A stretch of DNA of 64,000 nt, from contig CM066297.1 in NCBI GenBank assembly GCA_033816765.1, forward strand, positions 248,001 through 312,000, given 5' to 3'. The translations under genes were made by a program, and so were the position numbers. A model generated the notes under the pieces. That model was not told the DNA's origin. It worked only from the letters and a program-made list of their open reading frames with translations, and searched no databases. Shown piece by piece: positions 33,375-44,251 of this stretch; position 1 is the first letter of the stretch; each line of letters opens with the position of its first letter. The stretch comes from Nothopassalora personata. Lineage: Eukaryota > Ascomycota > Dothideomycetes > Mycosphaerellales > Mycosphaerellaceae.

Positions 33375-33878
33375 ATGTTTACCATGGCTCTTTACAGGGA
33401 TGAGAACCTTGTTGAGCACATACGTCTCCATCGAAAGGACCAGGAGGTGCGCAAGATGACACGTCGAGCAATTCGCTGGTTGGCGCAAGAGAATGATCTG
33501 GTCGTATTCTGTACAAGAGTAGCAGGCCGGTATCACGAGCTTGATGGTCCTGAGCGTCGTGAATTTCACCAATTGTTCCAGAAGCTCACAATTCTCGAGT
33601 GGTTCGATACGTCGTACGTCATAGCAGGAATCAACATCGAGCGGCGTTGCAGAGCGGCCAGGCATGATGTCGAGTCCGAGGTCATCGATGTGACAGTCGA
33701 CGACTGCGGTATGCCGCATGTGCGGGAAGTGCTTTGGAGGGCATTTGGGGCTCTTCAGTGCCCTGGCCGGAATTTCGGTCGATTGTATGTAGTCCCTAGC
33801 CCATCTGGCGTTCCTATAACGGACCAGTTCGCGGATCTGTACGTCTGGATAGGGTCATCCATGACCACGGTACCATGA
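33375..33878 (+). CDS. Hypothetical protein in repeat-rich region
   Basis: A 167-aa frame from ATG 33375, part of a longer stop-free frame beginning near 33231. The composition is that of a folded soluble protein, with evenly spread charges and hydrophobics (RRAIRWLAQENDLVVFCTRV; LTILEWFDTSYVIAGI; DQFADLYVWIG). I recognise no family, signal peptide or membrane segment. It stands alone right after the direct repeat copy B. It could be a lineage-specific gene, the 3' exon of a larger gene, or a chance frame; the length alone makes chance less likely. Confidence 0.4.
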   Translation: MFTMALYRDENLVEHIRLHRKDQEVRKMTRRAIRWLAQENDLVVFCTRVAGRYHELDGPERREFHQLFQKLTILEWFDTSYVIAGINIERRCRAARHDVESEVIDVTVDDCGMPHVREVLWRAFGALQCPGRNFGRLYVVPSPSGVPITDQFADLYVWIGSSMTTVP

Positions 33879-34108
33879 CGCAGCATTGAGTATTTGGCCG
33901 CTTTGTAAAATTCCTTCGAAACCAGGAGCTCGTTAAGATGAGCAGTGGCCCCAATAACCCGCTTAGTGCCATGACGCCCGGGCGAAAGCAGCTTTCAATC
34001 TCCAAGTTCCCATCTTTGACGCCAAGACTCCCAACGATGACACGCTCATCTTGCCAAGTATGAGTAGATCATATCACGAAGCTCTGTAGGTAGCGTCCAG
34101 AAGACGCA

Positions 34109-34591
34109 TCAGCCATCGGGGAGCGAAGTTGTCGGATCTTGCCAGAGGAAAGGCCTAGAACAAGCACGAGCGGGCTTCGATGCCCAAGGGCGAGTGGCCA
34201 TATATGGCTCCATCACCACAATGACATTGGTGGCGAAGGTACATGCGCCGTTCGTAACAGCCACGGACACGAACGAATTGGCCCAGCTATCAGCGTCTCG
34301 GTTCACTAGGACGACTCTGGCTTCCGGGTATGCGTCAAACAGCTCGTGCCCGAGAAAGCAGTAAGGCACGTCTGTAACGCCGGCATACTCGCCGAGCCCA
34401 TGGTAGGAGTCCTTGTGAGTACACGACGCGTCACGTGATCCAGCCTTTCCCAAGACCGTTCGGCTTGTATTATGATGCATATTGCGCCAGGCTGGATGGT
34501 CTGGTCTGTACAGTTGATCATTGCCCCGAACTCCATGGTGGAGAAAAGCCCACGGCACCCAAGATCCTCTGAAGTCGTTCTCCACATACAC
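34109..34591 (-). pseudogene. Fragment of a fungal sulfotransferase-like protein (Sulfotransfer_4 type)
   Basis: The frame contains YAGVTDVPYCFLGHELFDAYPE followed by ARVVLVNRDADSWANSF, the block in which this family places AVTDxP, the AYPEAKVVLTTRD strand and the W of the PAPS-binding region. The N-terminal P-loop (GxGRTGTxS) expected about 60-80 residues earlier is not found in any frame up to MCM7, and the C-terminus after the core is short and abnormal (ends TTSLPDG). It is therefore an internal fragment, not a complete enzyme. It lies divergently 424 bp before the MCM7 start. Confidence 0.6.
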
Positions 34592-34833
34592 TGACGGTTT
34601 CCGATGTCATGGAGCCTCGCACCGTGATGAACACGGCGGGCTCTCTATGCGAAAATGCTTTTCGGTTGTGGGGTCCGTGACTATGGTCACTTTTTGCGTT
34701 GAACATCAGGAAAGAGAGTTTCACCGCTGGAGAAGGAAATTTCTTGTAGTCTCGTCTGGCACGAGCGGGCGGGCCTATCCGTCCTATCCGGCGCTAGAAC
34801 TATTCAGCAAAAGATCGCGAAGAAGGCGCGTCG

Positions 34834-34839
34834 ACGCGT
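34834..34839. promoter_or_regulatory. MCB-like element (ACGCGT) upstream of MCM7
   Basis: The hexamer ACGCGT sits 177 bp before the MCM7 ATG inside a larger GC-rich near-palindrome (gcgcgtcgacgcgt). ACGCGT is the binding core of MBF, which drives G1/S transcription of replication genes, MCM genes included, in yeasts. The role here is inferred from position and motif only. Confidence 0.45.
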
Positions 34840-35015
34840 TCTGGAGAAACACCCTCTTCGATTCCTGCCAGCCATCCATCTGGTTCACCACACAACACCC
34901 TCAACGTCTCCCTCTCCAGATCGACGCTCCGCTTCAACACTCACAAGACCCAGACAAATACACAGTCTACCATCACAGGTCGAGACCAGCGCATTGGCAG
35001 CGCCATCACCGCGCA

Positions 35016-37501
35016 ATGGCTCTCCTGACATACAAGAGCATTGTCAACTATGAGGAGCAAACAGCCGCGTTCAAGGACTTCCTGCAAACCTTCAAGTCAT
35101 CATCGACGGCAACAGAAGATGCGCTTGAGGATTTGAACCTGGACGGTGACGGCACGAGCGACGAGTACGACTTCATGGACGATGCGGACGACGGCGCACG
35201 AAGCAGGAGCAGAACCAAGTCGAAGCTGAAGTACATGAACATGTTGCAAGACGTGGCAGATCGGAAGTCCAGTCAGGTACTAATAGATCTGGACGACCTG
35301 AATGAGTACGAGCGGAGTTTGGACGAAGAAAGCGTTTCAGCGCTGAAGCTGGTCTCTTCGATTGAGAAGAATGCGCAACACTACATTGAGATTCTGTCTC
35401 GTGCGGCAGACGCAGTCATGCCACGCCCGACCCGGGAAATCAACTTCAAGGACGATGTGATCGACATCATCATGAGCCAGCGGTCAAAGCGCAACGAGAC
35501 CGTACTCCAACAGCAGGAAGGTCGGATTGAGGGAGAGTTGCCAGAGTCCATCTTCCCACCGGAGCTCACAAGACGATACACCCTCAACTTCAAGCCAGTG
35601 ACTCCATCTGGCTCGAGCAGCGAGAAGGGCGCAAAGGCATTGGCAGTACGACAAATCCGGGGAGAGCATCTTGGGCATCTGATCACGACCCGTGGTATTG
35701 CGACCAGAGTCTCAGATGTGAAGCCATCTGTACAGGTCAATGCCTACTCCTGTGATCGCTGCGGTCATGAGATCTTCCAGCCAGTCACCACAAAGCAGTT
35801 TACACCGCTGGTCGAGTGTACATCCGAAGACTGTCAGAAGAACAACGCGAAGGGTCAGCTTTTCCTATCAACGAGAGCCTCAAAGTTCTTGCCATTCCAG
35901 GAGATCAAGATCCAGGAAATGGCCGATCAAGTCCCGGTGGGCCACATCCCTCGGCAATTGACCGTTCACTGTCATGGCGAGTTGGTCCGCCAGGTGAACC
36001 CGGGTGATGTAGTTGACATTGCTGGTATCTTCCTGCCCACTCCGTACACCGGGTTCCAGGCGATCAAGGCTGGGCTTCTCACAGACACATATCTCGAGGC
36101 TCAATACGTACATCAACATAAGAAGGCATATGATGACATGGTATTGGCACCTACCACGATTCGAAGGATGACCGAGCTGGAGCGTTCTGGACAGCTTTAC
36201 GAGTATCTCAGTCGATCTATTGCACCTGAAATCTTCGGTCACGCAGATGTGAAGAAGGCGCTCCTGCTTCAGCTGATTGGTGGCGTCACAAAAGAGATGG
36301 GAGACGGGATGCGCATCCGTGGTGACATCAACGTCTGCTTGATGGGTGACCCAGGTGTTGCCAAGTCTCAGCTGCTCAAGTATATCACTAAAGTTGCACC
36401 TCGAGGCGTGTACACCACTGGTCGTGGTAGTAGTGGTGTCGGTCTGACTGCAGCCGTGATGCGGGATCCCGTCACAGACGAGATGGTTCTGGAGGGTGGA
36501 GCGCTTGTGCTGGCCGACAACGGCACCTGCTGTATCGATGAGTTCGACAAGATGGACGACAGCGACCGAACAGCGATTCACGAAGTCATGGAACAGCAGA
36601 CAATCTCAATCTCGAAGGCCGGCATCACTACGACCTTGAACGCTCGAACCTCGATTTTGGCAGCGGCCAACCCTCTATATGGTCGATACAACCCTCGTAT
36701 CTCGCCAGTGGAGAACATCAATCTGCCCGCGGCACTGCTGTCCAGATTTGACGTACTGTTCCTGCTGCTAGATACGCCATCTCGAGACGCCGACGAGGAG
36801 CTTGCACGCCACGTCACCCACGTGCACATCCACAATGCGCATCCAGAACCACAAGGAGGCGGCTTGATCTTCTCGCCAAATGAGGTGCGACAGTGGGTTG
36901 CTCGTGCTCGTTCTTTCCGGCCCGTGGTCCCAAAGCAAGTCTCAGACTACCTTGTGGGAGCCTATGTGCGATTACGACAGCAGCAGAAGCGCGATGAGGC
37001 CGGCAAGAAGACTTTCACTTACACCTCGCCAAGGACACTACTCGGTATCCTTCGTCTGTCCCAAGCGCTGGCTCGTCTCCGGTTCGCCGATGAGGTGATC
37101 ACGGACGATGTCGATGAGGCACTCAGGCTGGTCGAAGTCAGTAAGGCTAGCTTGTACGACGATAACAAGGACAGCAGAGGGGACCAGTCAGCAAGCACGA
37201 AGATCTTCAACCTCATCCGCGGGATGCGTGAAAGCGGCGCGGCCGCCACAGGTGAAGGCCGTGGTGAGCTTGACATGCGACGAGTCCGAGAGCGAGTCCT
37301 TGCCAAGGGTTTCACGGCACAACAACTCGAGGCCGCTGTTGATGAGTACGCCAGTATTGATGTAAGTCAAGCCCAGACCACCATGATCGGCGAAACTGCT
37401 AATCTTCCCCGTAGATCTGGCAGACAGCCGCGGAAGGTACCAGGCTCGTATTCATCGAGTCCGGCGAAGACGACGCGGAGATGGATGATGAGGACTTTTG
37501 A
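35016..37501 (+). CDS. MCM7: DNA replication licensing factor MCM7, two exons
   Basis: Subunit of the hexameric MCM2-7 replicative helicase, loaded at origins in G1. Exons 35016-37361 and 37415-37501 (53-nt intron, GTAAGT...GTAG) give 810 aa. The start MALLTYKSIVNYEEQ is the usual fungal MCM7 opening. A zinc finger reads CDRCGHE...CTSEDC, the Walker A is GDPGVAKSQL (about 444), the Walker B is CIDEFDKM (about 506) and the arginine finger is in SRFDVLF. VQVNAYSCDRCG and VTKEMGDGMRIRGDIN are specific to MCM7 among the paralogues. The final exon encodes the acidic C-terminus ending DDEDF. An upstream in-frame extension to 34521 is ignored because it lacks MCM homology. Confidence 0.97.
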
Positions 37502-39286
37502 TCAGCCCCATGTTCAACGGCAACAGTCAGGTCAGGCGTTCGGTGTTGTCTTTGCCAGCTTGGAGGTCATAGGATAGTCGGGTCACTGTCGTTCCCAGCG
37601 AAGGAAGAGGCCGCCCGCCGAGCTCCGTTGTATGAGTCTGTATGGCAGTACCATTGGACGTCTTCCGATCGGTTTTGCGCCTCGGCAGATCCTCTACGTG
37701 ATTTTAGAATGATCTGCAACATCCATGAGAGTTCCACGTGCTCGTGAATCCTGCTGTCTGGAGACGCCGAACAAGGTGTGGCAAACATGGGATGAAGTGC
37801 CGCCAATGTCTCTCATTGGCTGGGCGTTGCCGCTTCCCTTCGGAAGGATCGACCTTCGACCTTCGCTCTCTCCGAGTGCTTCCCTCCTCGTCCTCACATC
37901 ACGACCCAGAACACAGTCATGGCGGATCATGACGACCAACCTCGCAGCCATATCGAAACGCAGCGATAGCCGAAGAGTTCTCCATCGATCGCGACCTCGA
38001 GCAAAATGGCGATCACGTCATGCAGTACCGGAAGTCATCAAGGAGGCTGTGCTGCTCAGGCGCTCCAAATGAATACGTCGCACTGCGAGGCCTCACAGTC
38101 ACACAATGATTCCCATTTGGGAGACGTCGTGCGTTCGCATTGTCAAGTTGGTACGAAACCGGATGCAACCAACACTTCTCTACACGGAGCTGTGGTCTTG
38201 CACTTTCTCGCCAACAGGGTCGCTCTCCAAAGGAACTCGCCCGCCCTGTCTACGGGTCACACGCTAGGCTGTGGCTTCGCAGTCGTAGATGCCAGGCACC
38301 GTTCCCTCCTTGGTGGCTTCTGTTTCAAATAGTTTTTTGCGCCAAATTTAATGGGACTCTATAGGTACGTGCCGTAACTAAAGAGAGTCTCGTTAAATTT
38401 AGCTTAGAAAGCGATCGTTAAAAGGAAAATAGGCCTAGAACCGCAATTCGCGAGAAACACGGCCAATTAGGCTACGAGGCAGAAGAGGCTTAAAAGAATC
38501 CTAATTTCAGCCTACTTTTATTCCTTACCGAGTACGCTAACCATGTCAGTTTCGGCCACTGCGAACACCTAGTCGCATGGCCACGGCCGATCCGACCGAC
38601 GACCCTAGCTTCACATTTGACATTCTTCACAGTGCATTCACCCTCGACACACAAGACGATCTTCCAAGCTTGGAGCCTGGCGCTCATCCGATGCCGTCCC
38701 TGCATATCTGTGAATGCCTAGCATGAGTCTTCGCACTCGTAGTCGTCCTCCGATTCGTTTTGGACCAAACATCATCTCTTTCCGTTTCCATACCACGCTT
38801 TTGGCATGCAGTTACGCACGCTAACTGGGAGGCCGACTACCAGTCACCACTAGCGATGACCGGATCTCGCTATACACCTAAGCAAAGAACGTCTTCCTTT
38901 CCTTGTGGTAAGATAGGGAGATCCTACCTGGCCCCAAATCCTTCATATCATGTACCTGCATGGCTCGGCATGTGTAGTGGATCAGTCTTCTGTTGGTCTC
39001 TGGGTCGTCTAAGCCATCTTTCTGGCCATATAATACAGCTCGAGCGCTGGCTGCTGATGGCTTCCATCAACTCACCTCCTTACTTGCTTGGCGTCTATAA
39101 TTGCACATATCTCCTTTGTTTGTGCTGTTTGCTCAATTGCGTTTTGACGATACGTTACCCTCCAACACGGCGCGCGATCAGTGCTTGGCTCTAACGACTA
39201 ACACATTACATGCGCCAACGGGCTATCGTTGGATCACCGACCTGGAATGCGAAGAGGAGGGATCGGCTAGCCTTCGAGCAGCAAGC
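37502..39286. other. Gene-poor region with AT-rich island
   Basis: No gene is supported. Around 37980-38060 one frame reads AEEFSIDRDLEQNGDHVMQYRK, which looks like coding sequence but is flanked by stops and was not identified. From about 38325 to 38530 the DNA is noticeably AT-rich, with many tta/taa triplets, unlike its surroundings. Confidence 0.4.
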
Positions 39287-40291
39287 ATGTCGTCGCAGGC
39301 AGACTCAAGTTTGGTCCAGCCGTTGGCACAGGATGAGGATGACTGGACGGCGGTGAAAGATCCTGGGGAGCGGCGCAAAATACAGAATCGCATTGCTCAG
39401 CGCAAGTTTCGTGGGTCATCCATGTCGTCTCCTGCTGCGGCTGTACTGACATGCGATCAGGTGACAAGGTGCGGCAACAGAAAGAAGACGCCGATCGTGC
39501 AGCGGAAAACGAGCGACAAGCAGCGGGCACATACCGCGCTCCAGATCCAGAAGACGTGGACATAGGCACTGAGTCCGGTCTTCCTTGGGGGAGCATATCT
39601 CTGGCCCACATCATCAAGACGGGCCGAGAGAAGGAACAGAACTCACGAGAAACGTCGCTCTACGCGGCGGCGTCAAAAGCAAGCGGCAGCTCGAGGTAAG
39701 CTCCTGATCAGTGGTGAGTCAGAGTGGGTAGTCCTGAGACGAACGATTTCCTGATGCTGCCTTACAGACTGGGTCTACATCTCATTGATGAGTACGCGAG
39801 AGGCCATCCTGCTTGGGCCGCATGGCGACCTCGCGTACATTCAAGCAAAGTCCTACCGAGCATGTGACACGACTCCACAGTTCGTGATCCCAGTCATTCA
39901 GCAACGATATTTGAGCTATCAGTAATCATCAACGGTTCATACCGACGGAGAGACGACTTTCACAAAGCGGAGACTGCTGGCCAGCCCTGGCACGAGCATT
40001 AGTACGGCGTATGGCGCAGGTGGTGCTGGGGGCATGATACCACCAGTCCAGGAAAGGCCAATATTCCATACGGGAAGCGGAATTGCAATATATGATATCA
40101 CATTCGCTTCACGGCCCCTCCCGCTGTCTATGTGGCCAAGCCCAACATCCTCCTCACGTCGTCGTACAGGGCAAGCTAGGAAGTGCAGTCGAACTTCCGC
40201 GCCGCAGGAATGTATGCCTCATGCGGACTTAGTCCCCCAGCATGGCATCAGTACTGATCAATCCAGGTTACGGCGACTCGACCTGCGGTGA
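39287..40291 (+). pseudogene. bZIP transcription factor gene, probably disrupted
   Basis: Exon 1 (39287-39410) ends inside a bZIP basic region, DPGERRKIQNRIAQRKFR. A 50-nt intron leads to exon 2 (39461-39695), continuing DKVRQQKEDADRAAENERQ and SGLPWGSISLAHIIKTG. The basic region, and the short helix in place of a full zipper, match a common fungal bZIP family. After the donor at 39696 no acceptor restores the expected frame. Downstream the family C-terminus is nevertheless present in one frame: TKRRLLASPGTSISTAYGAGG, then ERPIFHTGSGIAIYDIT. That frame is preceded by an in-frame TAA. A frameshift plus a nonsense codon is the simplest reading; the alternative is a short protein ending near 39866. 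Confidence 0.6.
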
Positions 40292-43200
40292 GCCAACGCC
40301 TCAGCGCTTGTTGGTGTTGGTCCTGGAGCTTCAGCCACTCACGAGCGCCAAACATACCGTTCTAAGCCTCCTCCGCGGCACTTCGGGAGCATTGCGGCAG
40401 AGGGCGAAGGATCTGACCTCACCTCCAGATCCTCGCGTCTTGTGCTACATTCTCGCAATATGGTGTCCGGTTTCTGTAAAGGACCTGTTTCGCCGCGTAG
40501 ATAAATGGATATCTGTCGTGTAGTAATTGGCTGCACCGGAATGATTGCGATTGCGTGCCGAGAAGACTCGCGAGCGTTGTAGCGGCTCAACCTACATCTC
40601 CACTCACGATCGATCAGGCATGAAATAGTCGTCACGTGAAATCCTAAAGCGCACTTGAGCCTTGACTTAAGCGATATGACAACATACCATCAAGTCGACC
40701 TTGTACGTAGGCAGATGATGCTGCAATGCGCCCAGAACTGTCATTGCGAGCTGTACGGCTGCCTCCACTTCCTGCACATTGCACTTCAGACCACCCGCAG
40801 GCAGGCAACACCAGCACACGCCGCGCGCGCCGCAGCAAATTTCATCGTGACCTTATGCCGTGTGAACCAGTCGAAAGCTGCACTTGCACAGTGTTTGCTG
40901 CTTGCGGGTGAAAGCCCCCACTTCCCAAGCCCATTTCGTCTCTCAAGCGATGTTACTCCCTCTCTAGTTCTACCTGACTGGCGAGAATGTTTCGTTTGAG
41001 CCTCTCCCCCAAGGTTCACGAGCATTGGTGATACCCGGTAGGAGGAACGACTGCGGCATCGCATTGTTTTGGCGCATCAAAGTATCCATACTTTTTCCTT
41101 CGTCCCTTCCTTGCTACCTCTAGGGCTCACACATAGACATTTTGAAATAGACGCAATGGCGACCACGTCCTTGTTTCGCACAGCTATCGCTCTTCGGGCG
41201 TCGTTGCTCCACGGTCGTTCCGCTGACGTCGCTGGAAGATTGGTTCGCACGTCGTGATTGGCGTAGCGTGGCGGGTGATGTCTCGGAAGGTCTGAACTTT
41301 GTTATGAGCGTTGGGTCGCAATGAGGCGTTGCAGAGGTCGGGCAACAAACATTGGGACGAAAAAGGGAACAAGAGAGTTACAAGTACGAGCATCATACGA
41401 CACGTGCGTTCCACATCACAACGTACGATCATCGTTCACAGGTCTGGAACGCAACGAACGCTTCATCTTAAAATTGAATGCACTTCTACCGAGTCAAATT
41501 GATGCGACCGCGAATCACCGAGCGCTATCGCTGTACGAGCACAGCAATAGCGGCGACCGCGGGTAGGAAGCAATCCTTGATGCCGGACACTATCCCGGTA
41601 CCGCGATCCAGCCCTGCTGCACAGCAAGAGTAATCGACCCGTAGGTCGCAGATGATTTCGGTCACCTGACTTGCGCTGCTGCTGCTGATCACTCTACTTC
41701 TCTCTCCCTTTTCATCTTCAACGCAACAACACCTTCATGTTTAGTTGATGGCAGTTGACATGTGATGATGTGGATGCCAAGCGCGTCCAGTGTGACCCCA
41801 AGGTCGCACAACCAGAACCTGCCCGACCCAGTCCGGAACTACAGTCCCACCATGCCGAGCCGCTTGAACCACGGCATCGATCGGACACGTCGATTTTCGA
41901 TGGAAACGACATGGCGCTCGGTCTCAATTTGACGAGTCTTCAGCGAACAGGGCATGTGACCATGGTTGCTTCGAAGATTGTCTCAGACATGCCGTGTTCG
42001 ACAAGACAGGCTCAGACTGCGAGGACGCTTCCTCGTATGTCTCGAGTTCGAGATGTGCATCAGACGAGCTGCAGCGGTCGGACTGCGTTGCACACAACAA
42101 GCATCAGTAGCTTACAATGGTCGCCATGGAAAGTGTGAGTCGACCGTGTCAGAGCGCGAAGCGAGCCTGCAGGTCGTCAGCTAAATCGGGGCCGCGAACG
42201 GGGTGCTTGACGGCCTGTCAACAGCAACGACGTTAGTGATCTCGACGAGACCTTACGTGTCGAGCGAGCGCGCGAAGCAAGCATCGACTGTTACGAACAC
42301 TTCTCGGCAATGACACTCAGCGACACGACCTTTGCGACCGGTCCAGACGCAGCACAATCAGCTGCGTGGTAATTGGCCTTCACTTGTACGGCGAGACCGT
42401 CCAGATCTAGAGAGTGCTGCGCACTGTCCAATGCGCGAGAAACATACATCCTCTGCTCCCCTAGACCCTTGACAGCGTCGGCTGTCGTCGTCACGGTGTT
42501 CAATGGTAACACGGAGGTCTAGAGCCTTCGCCAGAGAGGTCCGAGGTTACGGGGCTATCACGGTCATTTGGATAGAGACCGACATCCTGCGCTCGATGCG
42601 AGACTGTCGGCAGACGAAGCACATCGGCTTGCTCCGGAAGGTGTAACCGTAGGGAAAAGGTAAGCCGATGATGGTAGACGACACAAATAGCAGCATCACA
42701 CGCGCGCGGACGATGCTGCGGCAGAAGACCACGTCTGGAGCTACGTGACTACCTTGTTGGTTGGATGACATTTCGCAGCAATGCTGCTGTGTGCTACGTC
42801 AGACTTCGCCGAGCGAATTGAACGTAGCCCAGGAGCGTCACCCAAAATCCCTTTTGTCGTCAGACGCATAGCGCGATGGCTGTCTGCTACGCCGAGACGT
42901 GCAGGGCCCCGGCCCCCATTGCTTTCGTCGCATTGCGGTTCATCGAGGCTGGAACCAAACGACTACCTCGCTTCGATCAAGTCGAGCTGTCGAAGCCAGT
43001 AACTTCTCAACAGTGACGCTGCTCATCTTGGTCCTCCTACGAGGAAGCGCCGAGCAGCACATGCCACAGGAACAAGACGAGAATACTTGTATACATGCTC
43101 TACGATGGACGTTGTAAGTCCGGGGCGCGGGCTCAAAGAGAAGAGGATGAGGATAAACGTCTCTTACACACGGTGATGCGTAACTACGACCCCTCCAATG

Positions 43201-43431
43201 AAGTCGAGTTTCCGTCCTTCCACGACATACATTTATGGGAGGTATGGAACGTGAGAGCCAGATTCTTCCCGATCGTGTTGTCAGTGGTTGGCTATTTGCA
43301 GGAGTAGTAGTCGTCAAGAAAGGCTGCTTCCACGATCGAGCATTGGAAGCACTGTCTGCTGACTTGAGCGTCGCCCTTAATCACCGAGCACCCGCGTTCC
43401 ACCTCTTCCTCAAGTACCCAACAACTATATC
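40292..43431. other. Gene-poor region, nothing supported
   Basis: About 3.1 kb with many short overlapping frames on both strands and none with a motif, signal peptide or credible splice chain. Some stretches (near 40655-40999 and 42550-42770) are open for about 75-115 codons but I could not assign them. Confidence 0.35.
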
Positions 43432-43755
43432 TCAAGACGGCCTCATCTCCTGTCCCAAAGTCTGCCTGCCCTCGGTCTTGTACGCGCTATCGAAATCGAT
43501 GAGAATTGCCTTCTCATCAGCGACCAGGAAGTCGTGTTTGTTGATATCCCCATAAACGATGCCAACCTGGTGCAACATGAGTAGCAACTCACTGCATGCA
43601 GCCATCCTGCAGGCACGGAATGACGGGCAACGGCTACATGCTGAAGCAAGAAGCCGATGACTCGACCCCTTCGCCGATGTTGCCCAGGAGCTTTGGGCCA
43701 ATGCCGTTGCTCTCGATTTATCCATTCGCAGCACACTCTCTGTCAAGATAGCCAA
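43432..43755 (-). pseudogene. Protein-kinase-like catalytic-loop relic
   Basis: One frame reads MLHQVGIVYGDINKHDFLVADEKAILIDFDSA when pieced from consecutive codons. It has the shape of a kinase catalytic loop (HxxGIVHGDxNxxNFLV) followed by the DFD metal-binding motif, as in fungal kinase-like and aminoglycoside-phosphotransferase-like proteins. Just upstream, GRVIGFLLQHV, a typical hinge-region strand, lies in a different frame, and GPKLLGNIGEG in a third. At least two frameshifts therefore separate pieces of one domain, and neither lobe is complete. Confidence 0.55.
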
Positions 43756-44251
43756 TACTCGCGAATCTGGCCACTACAGTGTCGGTCGAACCAGGGACTC
43801 TCACTTCGTACACGTTCGTGCGGCGCTGTTCCAACAGCCATAGAGACTCGAAAGACTCCAAGTACCAAGCACTCTTCATCCCAGATCATTGTGTCCTCGC
43901 GGCGCTCTCGAGGTAAGGCTCAGCAGATGCTGTGTCGTGACGATGTGTCGGCTGTTCCAGTCGCCCGAGGAGAAAGGAGGTACGGTAGGCAGAAGAATAG
44001 GAGCAAAGCACATGTCATCGTCCTCGTAGATGCCAGCTGCGATGCCATAAACCAGAAGCCGGAAGTGGCTTTCATCGTCCTGATCAACGCTTGCTTGTAG
44101 CAGTCGACTGTCCTCCGCTGATGATGACATTGCCGAGAGTGACTTATCACAGCAGTCATTGTCGTGATTGCCCAAGACTCACGCTGGCTCTTCTAATTCC
44201 CTAGCTGCCGCGAGATCTCTGGCCAGACCCACGCGAGTATCAAGGCCGCAC

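Noticed and set aside
34521..35015. In-frame upstream extension of MCM7
   Set aside because: It lacks MCM homology, overlaps the antisense sulfotransferase fragment, and the ATG at 35016 opens exactly at the usual fungal MCM7 N-terminus.
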